A stretch of DNA of 55,429 bases, taken from Ruminococcus flavefaciens MA2007 (lineage in GTDB: Bacteria > Bacillota > Clostridia > Oscillospirales > Ruminococcaceae). The position numbers and the translations under genes were made by a program. This document shows positions 21,905 through 29,921 of this stretch, piece by piece. The DNA lies in the NCBI RefSeq assembly GCF_000621845.1, contig NZ_JHXF01000024.1, forward strand, positions 1-55,429, read 5' to 3'. Position 1 is the stretch's first letter. Each line of letters begins with the position of its first letter. A model generated the notes under the pieces. That model had not been told where the DNA came from and did no database searches. It saw nothing but the letters and a program-made list of their open reading frames with translations.

Positions 21905-24475
21905 CTATTTTATTGTGTCGATGTACTCTTTTATTGCACTTTCAGCCTCCTGTACACGCTTTCTGAATTCGGCTGCTGATATTCTCATTGCTCCGTTGCC
22001 CAGAATTATCATCTGTTCAATTCCGTCAGATGTGGCAACGCGTACTCTGTGCTTCTTGGAAAGCTCATGGCTCACCTTTTCAATGTATGAATCCGCTGTT
22101 TCAGATTCTTTTGTGTAAACAATGTTAATATTGCAGTACTTTTCGATATCGCGGTGCTTGCCCTTAACGCGGTAGGCATCAAAAACAAGGATAAGCTCAC
22201 TGCCGTTATATCCCTGATAATTGCACATTCTGTGGATAAGTTCGGCTCTTGCGGCGTCAAGATTTTCTTCGGCGATCTTTTTTAGGTCGTCCCATGCAAA
22301 AATAATGTTGTATCCGTCAACAAGCAGATAATCAGGACCTTCATACTGCGGAAGTCTTACTTTTTTGTCCTCGATGGATACAGCTTTTGTTTTCTTGAAG
22401 GCTCTTACTGGATCGCTGTTTATTTTGCCGTAGGTCATTTCAAATATCGCCATGAGCTCTTCGTCACTTACAGCTTTTTCTATGAATTTAGCGGCTTTTA
22501 CACTTCTTTGCTCATCGCTTTCGTTTTCTTTATTATTGCTTATAGAGAGCGGCAGGTGCATATGCTCATACACCTCATCCCACTTCACAACATAGCCTGC
22601 ACCATGAGAGCAGAAAATGGAATCTGCGCTGTTTTCAATATCGCTGTCGCAGTCATAGCCGATTCGAGCAATGACTGCGTCTGTGTTATGACATTCCTTG
22701 TAGCCGCTGAGTGCAAATGAGATACTTCCCTTTCCGTGAGTATAGGCAATAAGCTCGGAGCGATAATCGTTTATCTCGGAAACAGGAGCGTTTCCGCGGA
22801 TAATGGACATTTCGCCGTGACTTTCGGGAGCTTCAAATTCAGCGCACATATGCTGCAAATCTGATATAGCCTTACCGACATTGTCTGTGGGAAGCTCTAT
22901 CTCATAATCGTAGTAAGGTTCAAGCAATACCGACTCCGCAAGACGAAGTCCCTGCCTTACTGCTCGATAGGTCGCCTGTCGGAAGTCTCCGCCCTCGGTA
23001 TGTTTGAGGTGAGCCTTTCCTGCAACAAGTGTAAGCTTCATATCGGTTATCGGAGAACCTGTCAGGACGCCTATATGAGTTTTTTCAGTAAGATGTGTCA
23101 GGATAAGCCTCTGCCAGTTACGGTCAAGCTCGTCCTCAGAACATACAGTATCAAAGCTCAGACCGCTCCCCCTCGGCATAGGCTCGAGAAGGATATGAGC
23201 TTCGGCATAATGACGGAGCGGCTCGTAATGACCGACTCCCTCAACAGGAGCTTTTATTGTTTCCTTATAAGTAACTGCTCCGTTTTCAAAAGAGACTGTA
23301 TATCCGAAACGCTCCGAAATGAGCTTAACAAGCACTTCCAACTGTACAGCCCCCATTATCTGGATATGGATATCCCTATTCTGCTCATTCCAGCAGATAT
23401 GGAGCTGAGGATCTTCGTCTTCAAGAAGCCTGAGCTCTTTAAGCACGTCAAAAGCATTTTTATCATCAGGGTAAATAACACGGTATGTCATCACGGGCTC
23501 GAATAATACATCGTCAGAATCACGCTCCGAACCTATACCCTGCCCTGCGAATGTACCCACAAGACCGGTTACAGCACATATTTCGCCTGCTTCTGCAATA
23601 TCAGCTGTTCTGAATTTTTCACCTGTATAGAAACGAATGGAGCTTACCTTGCACTTTTGTTCGTTACCGTCACTGTCCAAGTAACAAAGCTCGTCTCTCA
23701 TCTTGAGTGAACCGCCTGTTATCTTCATATGAGTAAGGCGGCTGCCTTTGGGATCATAGGAAATTTTATATATTTTTGCTCCGAAATCGTTTTTATACTG
23801 CTTTTCACAGGTATATTCATCAAGAGCTGTCAAAAATTCGTCAACTCCCTGCATTTTCAGTGCAGAACCGAAAAAACAAGGAAAGATACGTCTTTCGCTG
23901 ACAGCCTGTATGATATCGTTTTTGTCTACAGTACCGCTTTCGAGGTATTTTTCCATAAGCTCTTCACTGCAAAGAGAAGCATTTTCAGCAATATCCTCGT
24001 CGTCCCCCGTAAAATCAACGATATTCTGAGACAAACGGCTTCTGAGGTCGTTTATTACAAAGCTTTTTTCTGCGCTTATGAGGTCCATTTTGTTTACGAA
24101 GATAAAAACAGGGACTTCATACTTCCTGAGCATATTCCATAAGGTAGAGGTATGGCTTTGTACGCCGTCAGAGCCGCTTATCACCAATATAGCGTAATCA
24201 AGAACACACATGGTACGCTCTGTTTCTGCAAGGAAATCAACGTGCCCCGGGGTATCGAGAAGTGTGATACGCGAATCATTTGCATAAAGCTCAGCCTGTG
24301 CCGAAAAAATAGTGATACCTCGTTCGCGCTCGATAGAATTGGTATCAAGAGCTGTATTGCCGCTGTCAACACGTCCTAAATTACGGATACTTCCTGATTT
24401 ATAAAGCATTGCCTCAGCAAGAGTAGTTTTACCCGAATCGACATGAGCTGTTATGCCGATTGTTATCTTTTTCAT
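21905..24475 (-). CDS. TetM/EF-G-like GTPase fused to a Rae1/YacP-like NYN nuclease
   Basis: An 856-residue two-part protein. Residues 1 to about 640 form a translational GTPase of the ribosomal-protection (TetM/TetO) type: G1 AHVDSGKTT (10-18), switch RGITI (52-56), DTPGH (74-78), NKMD (128-131), then EF-G-like domains ending in EINDYRSELIAYTHGKGS, which matches the TetM domain IV-V region. A linker (about 640-710) follows. Residues 713-856 are a NYN/PIN-like domain with VDGYN (Asp720), VFDAYRVKG (Asp766), ESETADSYIE (Asp795) and ATSDGIEQ (Asp817). It closely follows the pattern of B. subtilis YacP/Rae1, a ribosome A-site mRNA endonuclease. A GTPase that opens the A site joined to an A-site nuclease suggests a ribosome-rescue or mRNA-surveillance factor. 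Tetracycline resistance is possible but not implied. Confidence 0.88.
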   Translation of the reverse strand: MKKITIGITAHVDSGKTTLAEAMLYKSGSIRNLGRVDSGNTALDTNSIERERGITIFSAQAELYANDSRITLLDTPGHVDFLAETERTMCVLDYAILVISGSDGVQSHTSTLWNMLRKYEVPVFIFVNKMDLISAEKSFVINDLRSRLSQNIVDFTGDDEDIAENASLCSEELMEKYLESGTVDKNDIIQAVSERRIFPCFFGSALKMQGVDEFLTALDEYTCEKQYKNDFGAKIYKISYDPKGSRLTHMKITGGSLKMRDELCYLDSDGNEQKCKVSSIRFYTGEKFRTADIAEAGEICAVTGLVGTFAGQGIGSERDSDDVLFEPVMTYRVIYPDDKNAFDVLKELRLLEDEDPQLHICWNEQNRDIHIQIMGAVQLEVLVKLISERFGYTVSFENGAVTYKETIKAPVEGVGHYEPLRHYAEAHILLEPMPRGSGLSFDTVCSEDELDRNWQRLILTHLTEKTHIGVLTGSPITDMKLTLVAGKAHLKHTEGGDFRQATYRAVRQGLRLAESVLLEPYYDYEIELPTDNVGKAISDLQHMCAEFEAPESHGEMSIIRGNAPVSEINDYRSELIAYTHGKGSISFALSGYKECHNTDAVIARIGYDCDSDIENSADSIFCSHGAGYVVKWDEVYEHMHLPLSISNNKENESDEQRSVKAAKFIEKAVSDEELMAIFEMTYGKINSDPVRAFKKTKAVSIEDKKVRLPQYEGPDYLLVDGYNIIFAWDDLKKIAEENLDAARAELIHRMCNYQGYNGSELILVFDAYRVKGKHRDIEKYCNINIVYTKESETADSYIEKVSHELSKKHRVRVATSDGIEQMIILGNGAMRISAAEFRKRVQEAESAIKEYIDTIK

Positions 24476-24606
24476 CGTATCACCTCACATTATAAGAGTA
24501 TTCTATCATAAAAAACGATTTTTGTCCATTTAATAATAATGATTCATCACATAAAAACAGCTAAGTGAATATAATATCAGCAAATATTATCATTTAAAGG
24601 TGGACT

Positions 24607-25248
24607 ATGAGATATCGAAAAAAATCAGACCGAGCACACTGCCGACTGTTCATATTTCTGCTTTCAGTCGCTATGATAGTTTTTATCGCTTTGCTAAAAA
24701 CTGAAAAAAGCATAAAACCTGTTGCTGAATTGCAGGCAGAGCATATCGCTCAGAAAACTGCCGCTCAGGTAATTGAAAAGACAGTTTCGGACTATCTTGA
24801 AGCAAATAGATTTACATACAGCGATTTTGCCGCAGTTTTATACGACAATGAGAAAAAAGTCTCCGCAATCGAAACTCTCCCTTATAACATAAACAAAGTA
24901 CAGTCAGAACTGGGAGCATTAATAAATAATAATCTTGAAAAAAGCAGCAGTAAATCTACTGAAATCCCTGTTGGTTCTCTGATGAATTCAAATATCTTAG
25001 CAGGAAAAGGTCCGAAAATCAATATCAAGGTCTCGCCTGTAGGCTCAGCGCAGATAAAAATAAAAAACGATTTTTCAAGTGCAGGGCTAAATCAGACCTG
25101 TCACAGAATTTCAGCAGTCATAAACGTAAAAATGACATCATCAGTTCCACTGTACAGCTTTGCTACAAGCACAGATTTTGAGTTTGTGCTTGCTGAAAAC
25201 GTCATAGTCGGCAATGTTCCCGACCTTACACCGTATAATATAGGGTAA
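24607..25248 (+). CDS. yunB: Sporulation protein YunB
   Basis: A 213-residue protein with one N-terminal membrane helix (about residues 14-33). The body follows the YunB family: a helix-rich region with AAQVIEKTVSDYL, a YNINKVQSELGALINNNLE segment (about 93-111), PVGSLMNSNILAGKGP (about 120-135) and a beta-rich C-terminal half. In Bacillus YunB is a sigma-E dependent protein needed for normal sporulation. AAAGGTGG precedes the start. Divergent from the GTPase gene and convergent with a methyltransferase. Confidence 0.85.
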   Translation: MRYRKKSDRAHCRLFIFLLSVAMIVFIALLKTEKSIKPVAELQAEHIAQKTAAQVIEKTVSDYLEANRFTYSDFAAVLYDNEKKVSAIETLPYNINKVQSELGALINNNLEKSSSKSTEIPVGSLMNSNILAGKGPKINIKVSPVGSAQIKIKNDFSSAGLNQTCHRISAVINVKMTSSVPLYSFATSTDFEFVLAENVIVGNVPDLTPYNIG

Positions 25249-25252
25249 ATAA

Positions 25253-25891
25253 TTATTTGTTTCCCTCAGCACAAACCCATTTCATGCCGTCGCAAGTATG
25301 GATATTAATATCCTTAAAGCCTGCATTTTCAAGGAGAGTACGAAATTCTGCAAGTGTCGGATTATAAAGCCGATATTTCTCTATACCCTCGATATCGGTT
25401 TCGTCAAGCTCTGCGTCACCGTTTATATCAGCAACAATAAGGAATCTTCCGGCTTTGGCAAGAACGCGGTACACTTCCTTTAAATTTTCCTGCGGATCAG
25501 GCCAGAAATAAAAGCTTTCCACGGTAATTATCTTATCAAAGGAGTTATCGTCAAACGGCAGCTTCTCAACAGAAGCTTCAATAACGCTGACTTTTCCACA
25601 TTCAACATCTTCTGCATTGTGCTGTGTTGAAAGTTTTACCGACAGTATCGAATAATCAACACCGTAAATCTTGCCCTTTTTCAGCTTTTCTGATATTTTT
25701 CTTATGGTTTCACCGCCGCCGCAGCCTATATCCAGAACCTTATCCTCTTCTTTGAACTCGAAGAAGCTCAAAGACCATTCTGTCACAGGAGAATGATGCT
25801 CATTCATGCCGGCAAGCATTTCTTCACCTGCTGCGCCATGCGGCTTTCTCGGATCGCCTAACTCGGTTATTGATACTTTTTTATCGCTCAT
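25253..25891 (-). CDS. Class I SAM-dependent methyltransferase
   Basis: A 212-residue Rossmann methyltransferase. Motif I is VLDIGCGGGETI (residues about 53-64). The acidic end of strand 2 is YGVDYS (about 75-80). EASVEKLPFDDNSFDKIITVE (about 104-124) is a Methyltransf_11-type motif, and an EVYRVLAKAGRFLIVADI stretch (about 138-155) follows. The substrate cannot be read from sequence; relatives include UbiE-like and small-molecule enzymes. It follows glmS but across a terminator. Five bp separate its stop from the yunB stop. Confidence 0.85.
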   Translation of the reverse strand: MSDKKVSITELGDPRKPHGAAGEEMLAGMNEHHSPVTEWSLSFFEFKEEDKVLDIGCGGGETIRKISEKLKKGKIYGVDYSILSVKLSTQHNAEDVECGKVSVIEASVEKLPFDDNSFDKIITVESFYFWPDPQENLKEVYRVLAKAGRFLIVADINGDAELDETDIEGIEKYRLYNPTLAEFRTLLENAGFKDINIHTCDGMKWVCAEGNK

Positions 25892-25930
25892 GCTAATTCT
25901 CCTTTTGACTAAATGTCATTCTCCAACCTA

Positions 25931-25959
25931 AAAAGGCTGACGTTAAACGACAGCCTTTT
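25931..25959 (-). terminator. Terminator after glmS
   Basis: A 9-bp stem AAAAGGCTG / CAGCCTTTT, with possible inner pairing, seven bases beyond the glmS stop. Confidence 0.8.
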
Positions 25960-25966
25960 ATTGTTA

Positions 25967-27805
25967 TTATTCTACTGTAACGCTCTTTGCAAGGTTTCTC
26001 GGCTTATCTACATCGTAGCCCTTAGCAACAGATACATAGTATCCGAGAAGCTGTAATGGGATAACTGAGAGACTTCCTGCAAAATGGCAATCAGTCTGTG
26101 GGATATATACTGTAAAGTCAGCGAGATCCTCCATGCTGTAGTTGCCGTATGTTGTGAGTCCCATAAGTGAAGCTCCGCGGCTCTTTACCTCGACCATGTT
26201 GCTTACTGTCTTCTCGTAAAGATCCTGCTGAGTAAGTACACCGATCACAGGTACACCTTCTTCGATAAGACTGATAGGACCGTGCTTGAGCTCGCCTGCT
26301 GCATATGCCTCGGAGTGGATATAGCTTATCTCCTTCATTTTAAGACTTCCCTCAAGACCGATAGCGTAGTCGATACCACGTCCGATAAAGAATGCGTCCT
26401 TGGCACCTGCAAGCTTATTTGCGTACCACTGGATACGCTCCTTATCTTCAAGTATCTTCTCTATCTTATCAGGGATAGTGTAAAGCTCTTTAAGGAGCTC
26501 CTCACACTTTTCTTCTGTCATCTCTCCGCGTGCTACAGCAAACTGGAGAGCGAGGAGATAACCAGCGATAAGCTGAGTGCTGTATGCCTTTGTAGTAGCA
26601 ACAGATATCTCAGGACCTGCAAGTGTATAGAATACGTTGTCAGCTTCACGAGCGATCGAAGAACCAACAACATTAACGATACCGAGTGTCATGATTCCCT
26701 TAGCCTTAGCCTCTCTGAGTGCTGCAAGGCTGTCAGCGGTCTCGCCTGACTGGCTGATAACGATAACAAGGCTGTCCTTTACAAGAGTCATCTTTCTGTA
26801 TCTGAACTCAGAAGCAAGCTCAACTCTTACAGGGATAGATGTGAAGTCCTCAATAACATACTGAACTGCCATACCAACGTGATAAGCACTTCCGCAGGCA
26901 ACAATGTATATCTGGCTTACCTTCTGCATTTCCTCATCAGTAAGTCCTACATCAGAGAAATCGATCTTCCCGTCCTTGATAACTGAATTGATAGTATCAC
27001 GTACAACCTTTGGCTGCTCGTGTATCTCCTTGAGCATGAAGTGCTCAAAGCCGCCCTTTTCAGCTGCTTCAGCGTCCCACTTTATCTCTGTGAGAGGCTT
27101 TGTTATTTCCTCACGGTCAATATTGAAGAAAGTTACAGCGCCCTTTTCAAGCTTGGCGATCTCCATGTTGCCGATGTAGTAAACGTTTCTTGTGTATTTA
27201 AGGATAGCAGGAACATCAGAAGCAACATATGTCTCGCCGTTGGCGATACCGATTATCATCGGGCTGTCTTTACGTGCTGTGTATATCTCGCCGGGATAAT
27301 CCTTGAACATTACGCATAATGCGTAAGAACCTCTGATTCTTATCATTGCACGTGCAATAGAATCAACAGGACCAAGACCGTACTTCTTGAAATAGTAATC
27401 GATAAGCTTTACAGCAACCTCTGTATCAGTCTGAGAATTGAAAGAATAGCCGCTCTTTACAAGCTTTTCTTTAAGCTCCTGATAGTTCTCGATGATACCA
27501 TTGTGAACAGCGATAACGTTCTCATCATCACTGCTGTGTGGGTGTGCATTAAGAGCAGACGGCTCACCGTGAGTTGCCCAACGGGTATGACCAATACCGC
27601 AGTCACCCTTTACAGCGTCACCGTTATTTGTCATCTCCTTGAGAACTTTAAGCTTGCCCTTAGCCTTTACGACCTCAGTATCCTTTTCGCCGTCACGAAC
27701 TGCGATACCTGCCGAGTCATATCCTCTGTATTCAAGCTTTGAAAGTCCGTCAAGCAGAATAGGTGCTGCCTGGGTGCTTCCTGTAAAGCCAACGATTCCG
27801 CACAT
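25967..27805 (-). CDS. glmS: Glutamine-fructose-6-phosphate aminotransferase (isomerizing)
   Basis: Makes glucosamine 6-phosphate, the first step toward UDP-GlcNAc and peptidoglycan. It has 612 residues. The glutaminase domain begins MCGIVGFTGS with nucleophile Cys2, then IGHTRWATHGEPS (about 72-84) and AVHNGIIENY (about 98-107). Two SIS sugar isomerase domains follow, with ACGSAYHVGMAVQ near 300, VISQSGETADSLAAL near 346 and the C-terminal DKPRNLAKSVTVE. GGAGG lies before the start. The 5' region has a consensus promoter but no glmS ribozyme. Confidence 0.97.
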   Translation of the reverse strand: MCGIVGFTGSTQAAPILLDGLSKLEYRGYDSAGIAVRDGEKDTEVVKAKGKLKVLKEMTNNGDAVKGDCGIGHTRWATHGEPSALNAHPHSSDDENVIAVHNGIIENYQELKEKLVKSGYSFNSQTDTEVAVKLIDYYFKKYGLGPVDSIARAMIRIRGSYALCVMFKDYPGEIYTARKDSPMIIGIANGETYVASDVPAILKYTRNVYYIGNMEIAKLEKGAVTFFNIDREEITKPLTEIKWDAEAAEKGGFEHFMLKEIHEQPKVVRDTINSVIKDGKIDFSDVGLTDEEMQKVSQIYIVACGSAYHVGMAVQYVIEDFTSIPVRVELASEFRYRKMTLVKDSLVIVISQSGETADSLAALREAKAKGIMTLGIVNVVGSSIAREADNVFYTLAGPEISVATTKAYSTQLIAGYLLALQFAVARGEMTEEKCEELLKELYTIPDKIEKILEDKERIQWYANKLAGAKDAFFIGRGIDYAIGLEGSLKMKEISYIHSEAYAAGELKHGPISLIEEGVPVIGVLTQQDLYEKTVSNMVEVKSRGASLMGLTTYGNYSMEDLADFTVYIPQTDCHFAGSLSVIPLQLLGYYVSVAKGYDVDKPRNLAKSVTVE

Positions 27806-27885
27806 AGTTCAATTTCCTCCAATGTATATTATTTAATAATTATTTGTATATCAATAAATTATATTGAAAACAGCATATCATATTT

Positions 27886-27914
27886 ATTATATATCAAAGA
27901 AGTTGTTTTGTCAA
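27886..27914 (-). promoter_or_regulatory. glmS promoter
   Basis: On the minus strand a perfect TTGACA, 17 bp, TATAAT, giving a short A/T-rich leader of about 74 nt. Confidence 0.85.
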
Positions 27915-28016
27915 CTCAAATATTGCGGTGAATTATAATTATTTACGGTAAATTTAAGGATTAATAAAAAGCTGGTGATTTGAAGCTGCTTTCAAAGAGC
28001 CATAAAAATTACATAT

Positions 28017-28050
28017 AAAAGCTGCGTGACCAGAAGATCACACAGCTTTT
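28017..28050 (-). terminator. Terminator after the SPFH gene
   Basis: A stem AAAAGCTG(c)GTGA / TCAC(a)CAGCTTTT with one internal mismatch and an eight-base loop, 16 bp after the stop at 28066. Confidence 0.8.
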
Positions 28051-28065
28051 ACTTACTTTATGTAA

Positions 28066-29397
28066 TTACTTTACAATATCATCATCAGTGAAAGGATCGC
28101 CGCACTCAGGGCAGAACTTAGGAGGATTCTTAGGATCCTCAGGCTCCCAGCCGCACTTATCGCACTTGTAGAGTGGTGCGCCCTCGGGCTTCTTCTTTCC
28201 GCAGTTAGAGCAGAATCTTCCCTTGTTTACTGAACCGCAGTCGCAGGTCCAGCCGTCAGGAGTAAGAACTACAGGCTTTGGCTTGCCGCAGCCTGCACAG
28301 AACTTGCCTGTATTTGTCTCGCCGCACTCGCACTTCCATGAATCAGCTGCTGGAGCTCCGCCGCCAACAGGTGCCTGCTGTGCCTGATTCTGCTGAGCCA
28401 TGCCAAATAAGCTCTGAGCATTCATGCCGCCTGCCTGCTGAGCCATTCCCATACCGAAAAGTCCCATAGCAGCGCCGTTTGGATTGCTTGCAGCATTCTG
28501 CATAGCCTGTGCCTGAGCTTCAACAAGAGTTGCAGCTGCATTGCCGGGATCACGGTTCCAAGCTCTGTCCTCGAATTCCTGAATACGCTTCATATCAGCG
28601 TCGCTTACTGTTGCTGAAAGGATGCTTACAGACCAGATCTTGAGACCTCTCTTTTCGAGCCATACAGGATTTACCTGTGTCTCGAATGCCTGCTTTACCT
28701 CGTTCTGCTTGCCGGGAAGCTCATCATATCTGATACCTGTTGCTGAAATAGCAGCAAATGCAGGCTGGAGAGCGTCAACAAACTCGCCTCTGAGCTGGTT
28801 GTCGAGTTCTGCACGTGTGTATCTGTCAGTAACGTTGCCGCATACATTTACGTAGAAAACTACAGGATCAGCTATTCTGTAAGAATAGATACCGTTGCAG
28901 CGAACGCCTACTGTAAAGCTTCTGCCGAGATCGGGATATGTCATTCTGAAAGGAACAGGATTCTGTGTACCGAACTTATTGTCAACAAGCTCCTTCATGT
29001 TGAAGTAATAAATTCTCTGATCCTTAGCAGCTGTACCGCCGTGCTTGATACGATCCCACATTTCCTTGAAGGTTTCCTTGAGACCTGCACCGAAGCTGCT
29101 TGAGAAGATGCTTGGAGAAGTGCCTGTTTCGTACTTGTAAACGCCCGGCTCGGTAGCAATTTCAGTTACTACGCCCTGATCAACCATGATCATAGCCTGA
29201 CCTTCGTGTACAACGATACCGCTTCCGTCTGAAATAACATTATCATTTCCCTTTGTGTTGGAAGAATGTTTGCCAAGCTGCTTCTTTCCTCTTACGACAA
29301 GAACGTCGCTCGGAATCGATTCACAAACGAAGAATTCCAGCCATGTATCAGCCAGTGTTTGACTTGCTGCTACGAGACCTGCTTTGATAAGACCCAT
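28066..29397 (-). CDS. SPFH-domain protein with three C-terminal zinc ribbons (YdjI-like)
   Basis: A 443-residue protein. Residues about 1-310 form the SPFH/YdjI (virion core protein-like) domain, with WLEFFVCESIPSDVLVVRG near 19-37 and later WSVSILSATVSDADMKRIQ. A Gln/Ala/Gly-rich low-complexity linker follows. Three zinc ribbons close it: CECGETNTGKFCAGCG, CDCGSVNKGRFCSNCG, and a CXXC pair separated by a Pro-rich loop (YKCDKCGW ... FCPECGD). The start at 29397 follows AAAGGAG; a longer frame lacks a site. YdjI-type proteins are tied to membrane stress in Bacillus. Cytoplasmic, probably membrane-associated scaffold. Confidence 0.85.
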   Translation of the reverse strand: MGLIKAGLVAASQTLADTWLEFFVCESIPSDVLVVRGKKQLGKHSSNTKGNDNVISDGSGIVVHEGQAMIMVDQGVVTEIATEPGVYKYETGTSPSIFSSSFGAGLKETFKEMWDRIKHGGTAAKDQRIYYFNMKELVDNKFGTQNPVPFRMTYPDLGRSFTVGVRCNGIYSYRIADPVVFYVNVCGNVTDRYTRAELDNQLRGEFVDALQPAFAAISATGIRYDELPGKQNEVKQAFETQVNPVWLEKRGLKIWSVSILSATVSDADMKRIQEFEDRAWNRDPGNAAATLVEAQAQAMQNAASNPNGAAMGLFGMGMAQQAGGMNAQSLFGMAQQNQAQQAPVGGGAPAADSWKCECGETNTGKFCAGCGKPKPVVLTPDGWTCDCGSVNKGRFCSNCGKKKPEGAPLYKCDKCGWEPEDPKNPPKFCPECGDPFTDDDIVK

Positions 29398-29577
29398 AAT
29401 TATAGCTCCTTTCGGGAAATAATCCCTATAAATATTTCGCGGAAAATAGCTGTTTTCCGTCATTATCCTGTTAGTGTCCAAACCAACATGATGTAATTAT
29501 AACATATTTTAAGAAAAATTGCACTACCTTTTAGCAATTTTTTACGGATTTCAATATATTTTTATTTTTTAACTATA

Positions 29578-29919
29578 TTAATCCCATTCCTTCCAGATAT
29601 CAGGACAATAACCTATAGTAGCTTTTTTGCCGTTTCTAACTACAGGAGTACGAATTATCTGTGGTTTTTCAAGGATCTTCTCCTCTTTGTCCTCGTCGGA
29701 AAGATATTGTAAAAGTGCCAGTAAGTCCTTATCCTTGTGTTCGGTGTTTATAAGCTTATCTGTTCCGCCTACAGCCTGCTTGACATTATTGAACTCGCCG
29801 CGGCTCATGCCTTTTTCCTTCATGTCGATAAACTGATACTTTACTCCTCTTTCCTTGAAGTAACGCTCAGCTTTTTTACTGTCAAAGCACTTTTTTGTTC
29901 CGAAAATCTGTATATTCAT
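29578..29919 (-). CDS. ArsC/Spx-family thioredoxin-fold protein
   Basis: A 113-residue protein of the arsenate reductase/Spx superfamily. The opening MNIQIFGTKKCFDSKKAERY has the redox Cys11 in a CXXS context. LINTEHKD and later IIRTPVVRNGKKATIGY match the family's conserved Arg-Pro-like loop. It lacks the C-terminal signature of true Spx and the classic arsenate-site residues are not certain, so activity is unassigned. It starts 2 bp after the GH3 gene; ATG 29919 is ten bases after GGAGG. Probably co-transcribed with GH3. Confidence 0.75.
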   Translation of the reverse strand: MNIQIFGTKKCFDSKKAERYFKERGVKYQFIDMKEKGMSRGEFNNVKQAVGGTDKLINTEHKDKDLLALLQYLSDEDKEEKILEKPQIIRTPVVRNGKKATIGYCPDIWKEWD

Positions 29920-29921
29920 TG

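Noticed and set aside
21905..24475. Calling the GTPase a tetracycline-resistance gene
   Set aside because: The GTPase part resembles TetM/TetO but has a long linker and nuclease domain, and no mobile-element context or leader peptide typical of tet genes was seen.
27806..28016. glmS ribozyme
   Set aside because: No GC-rich double-pseudoknot core is visible; the leader is A/T-rich and short.
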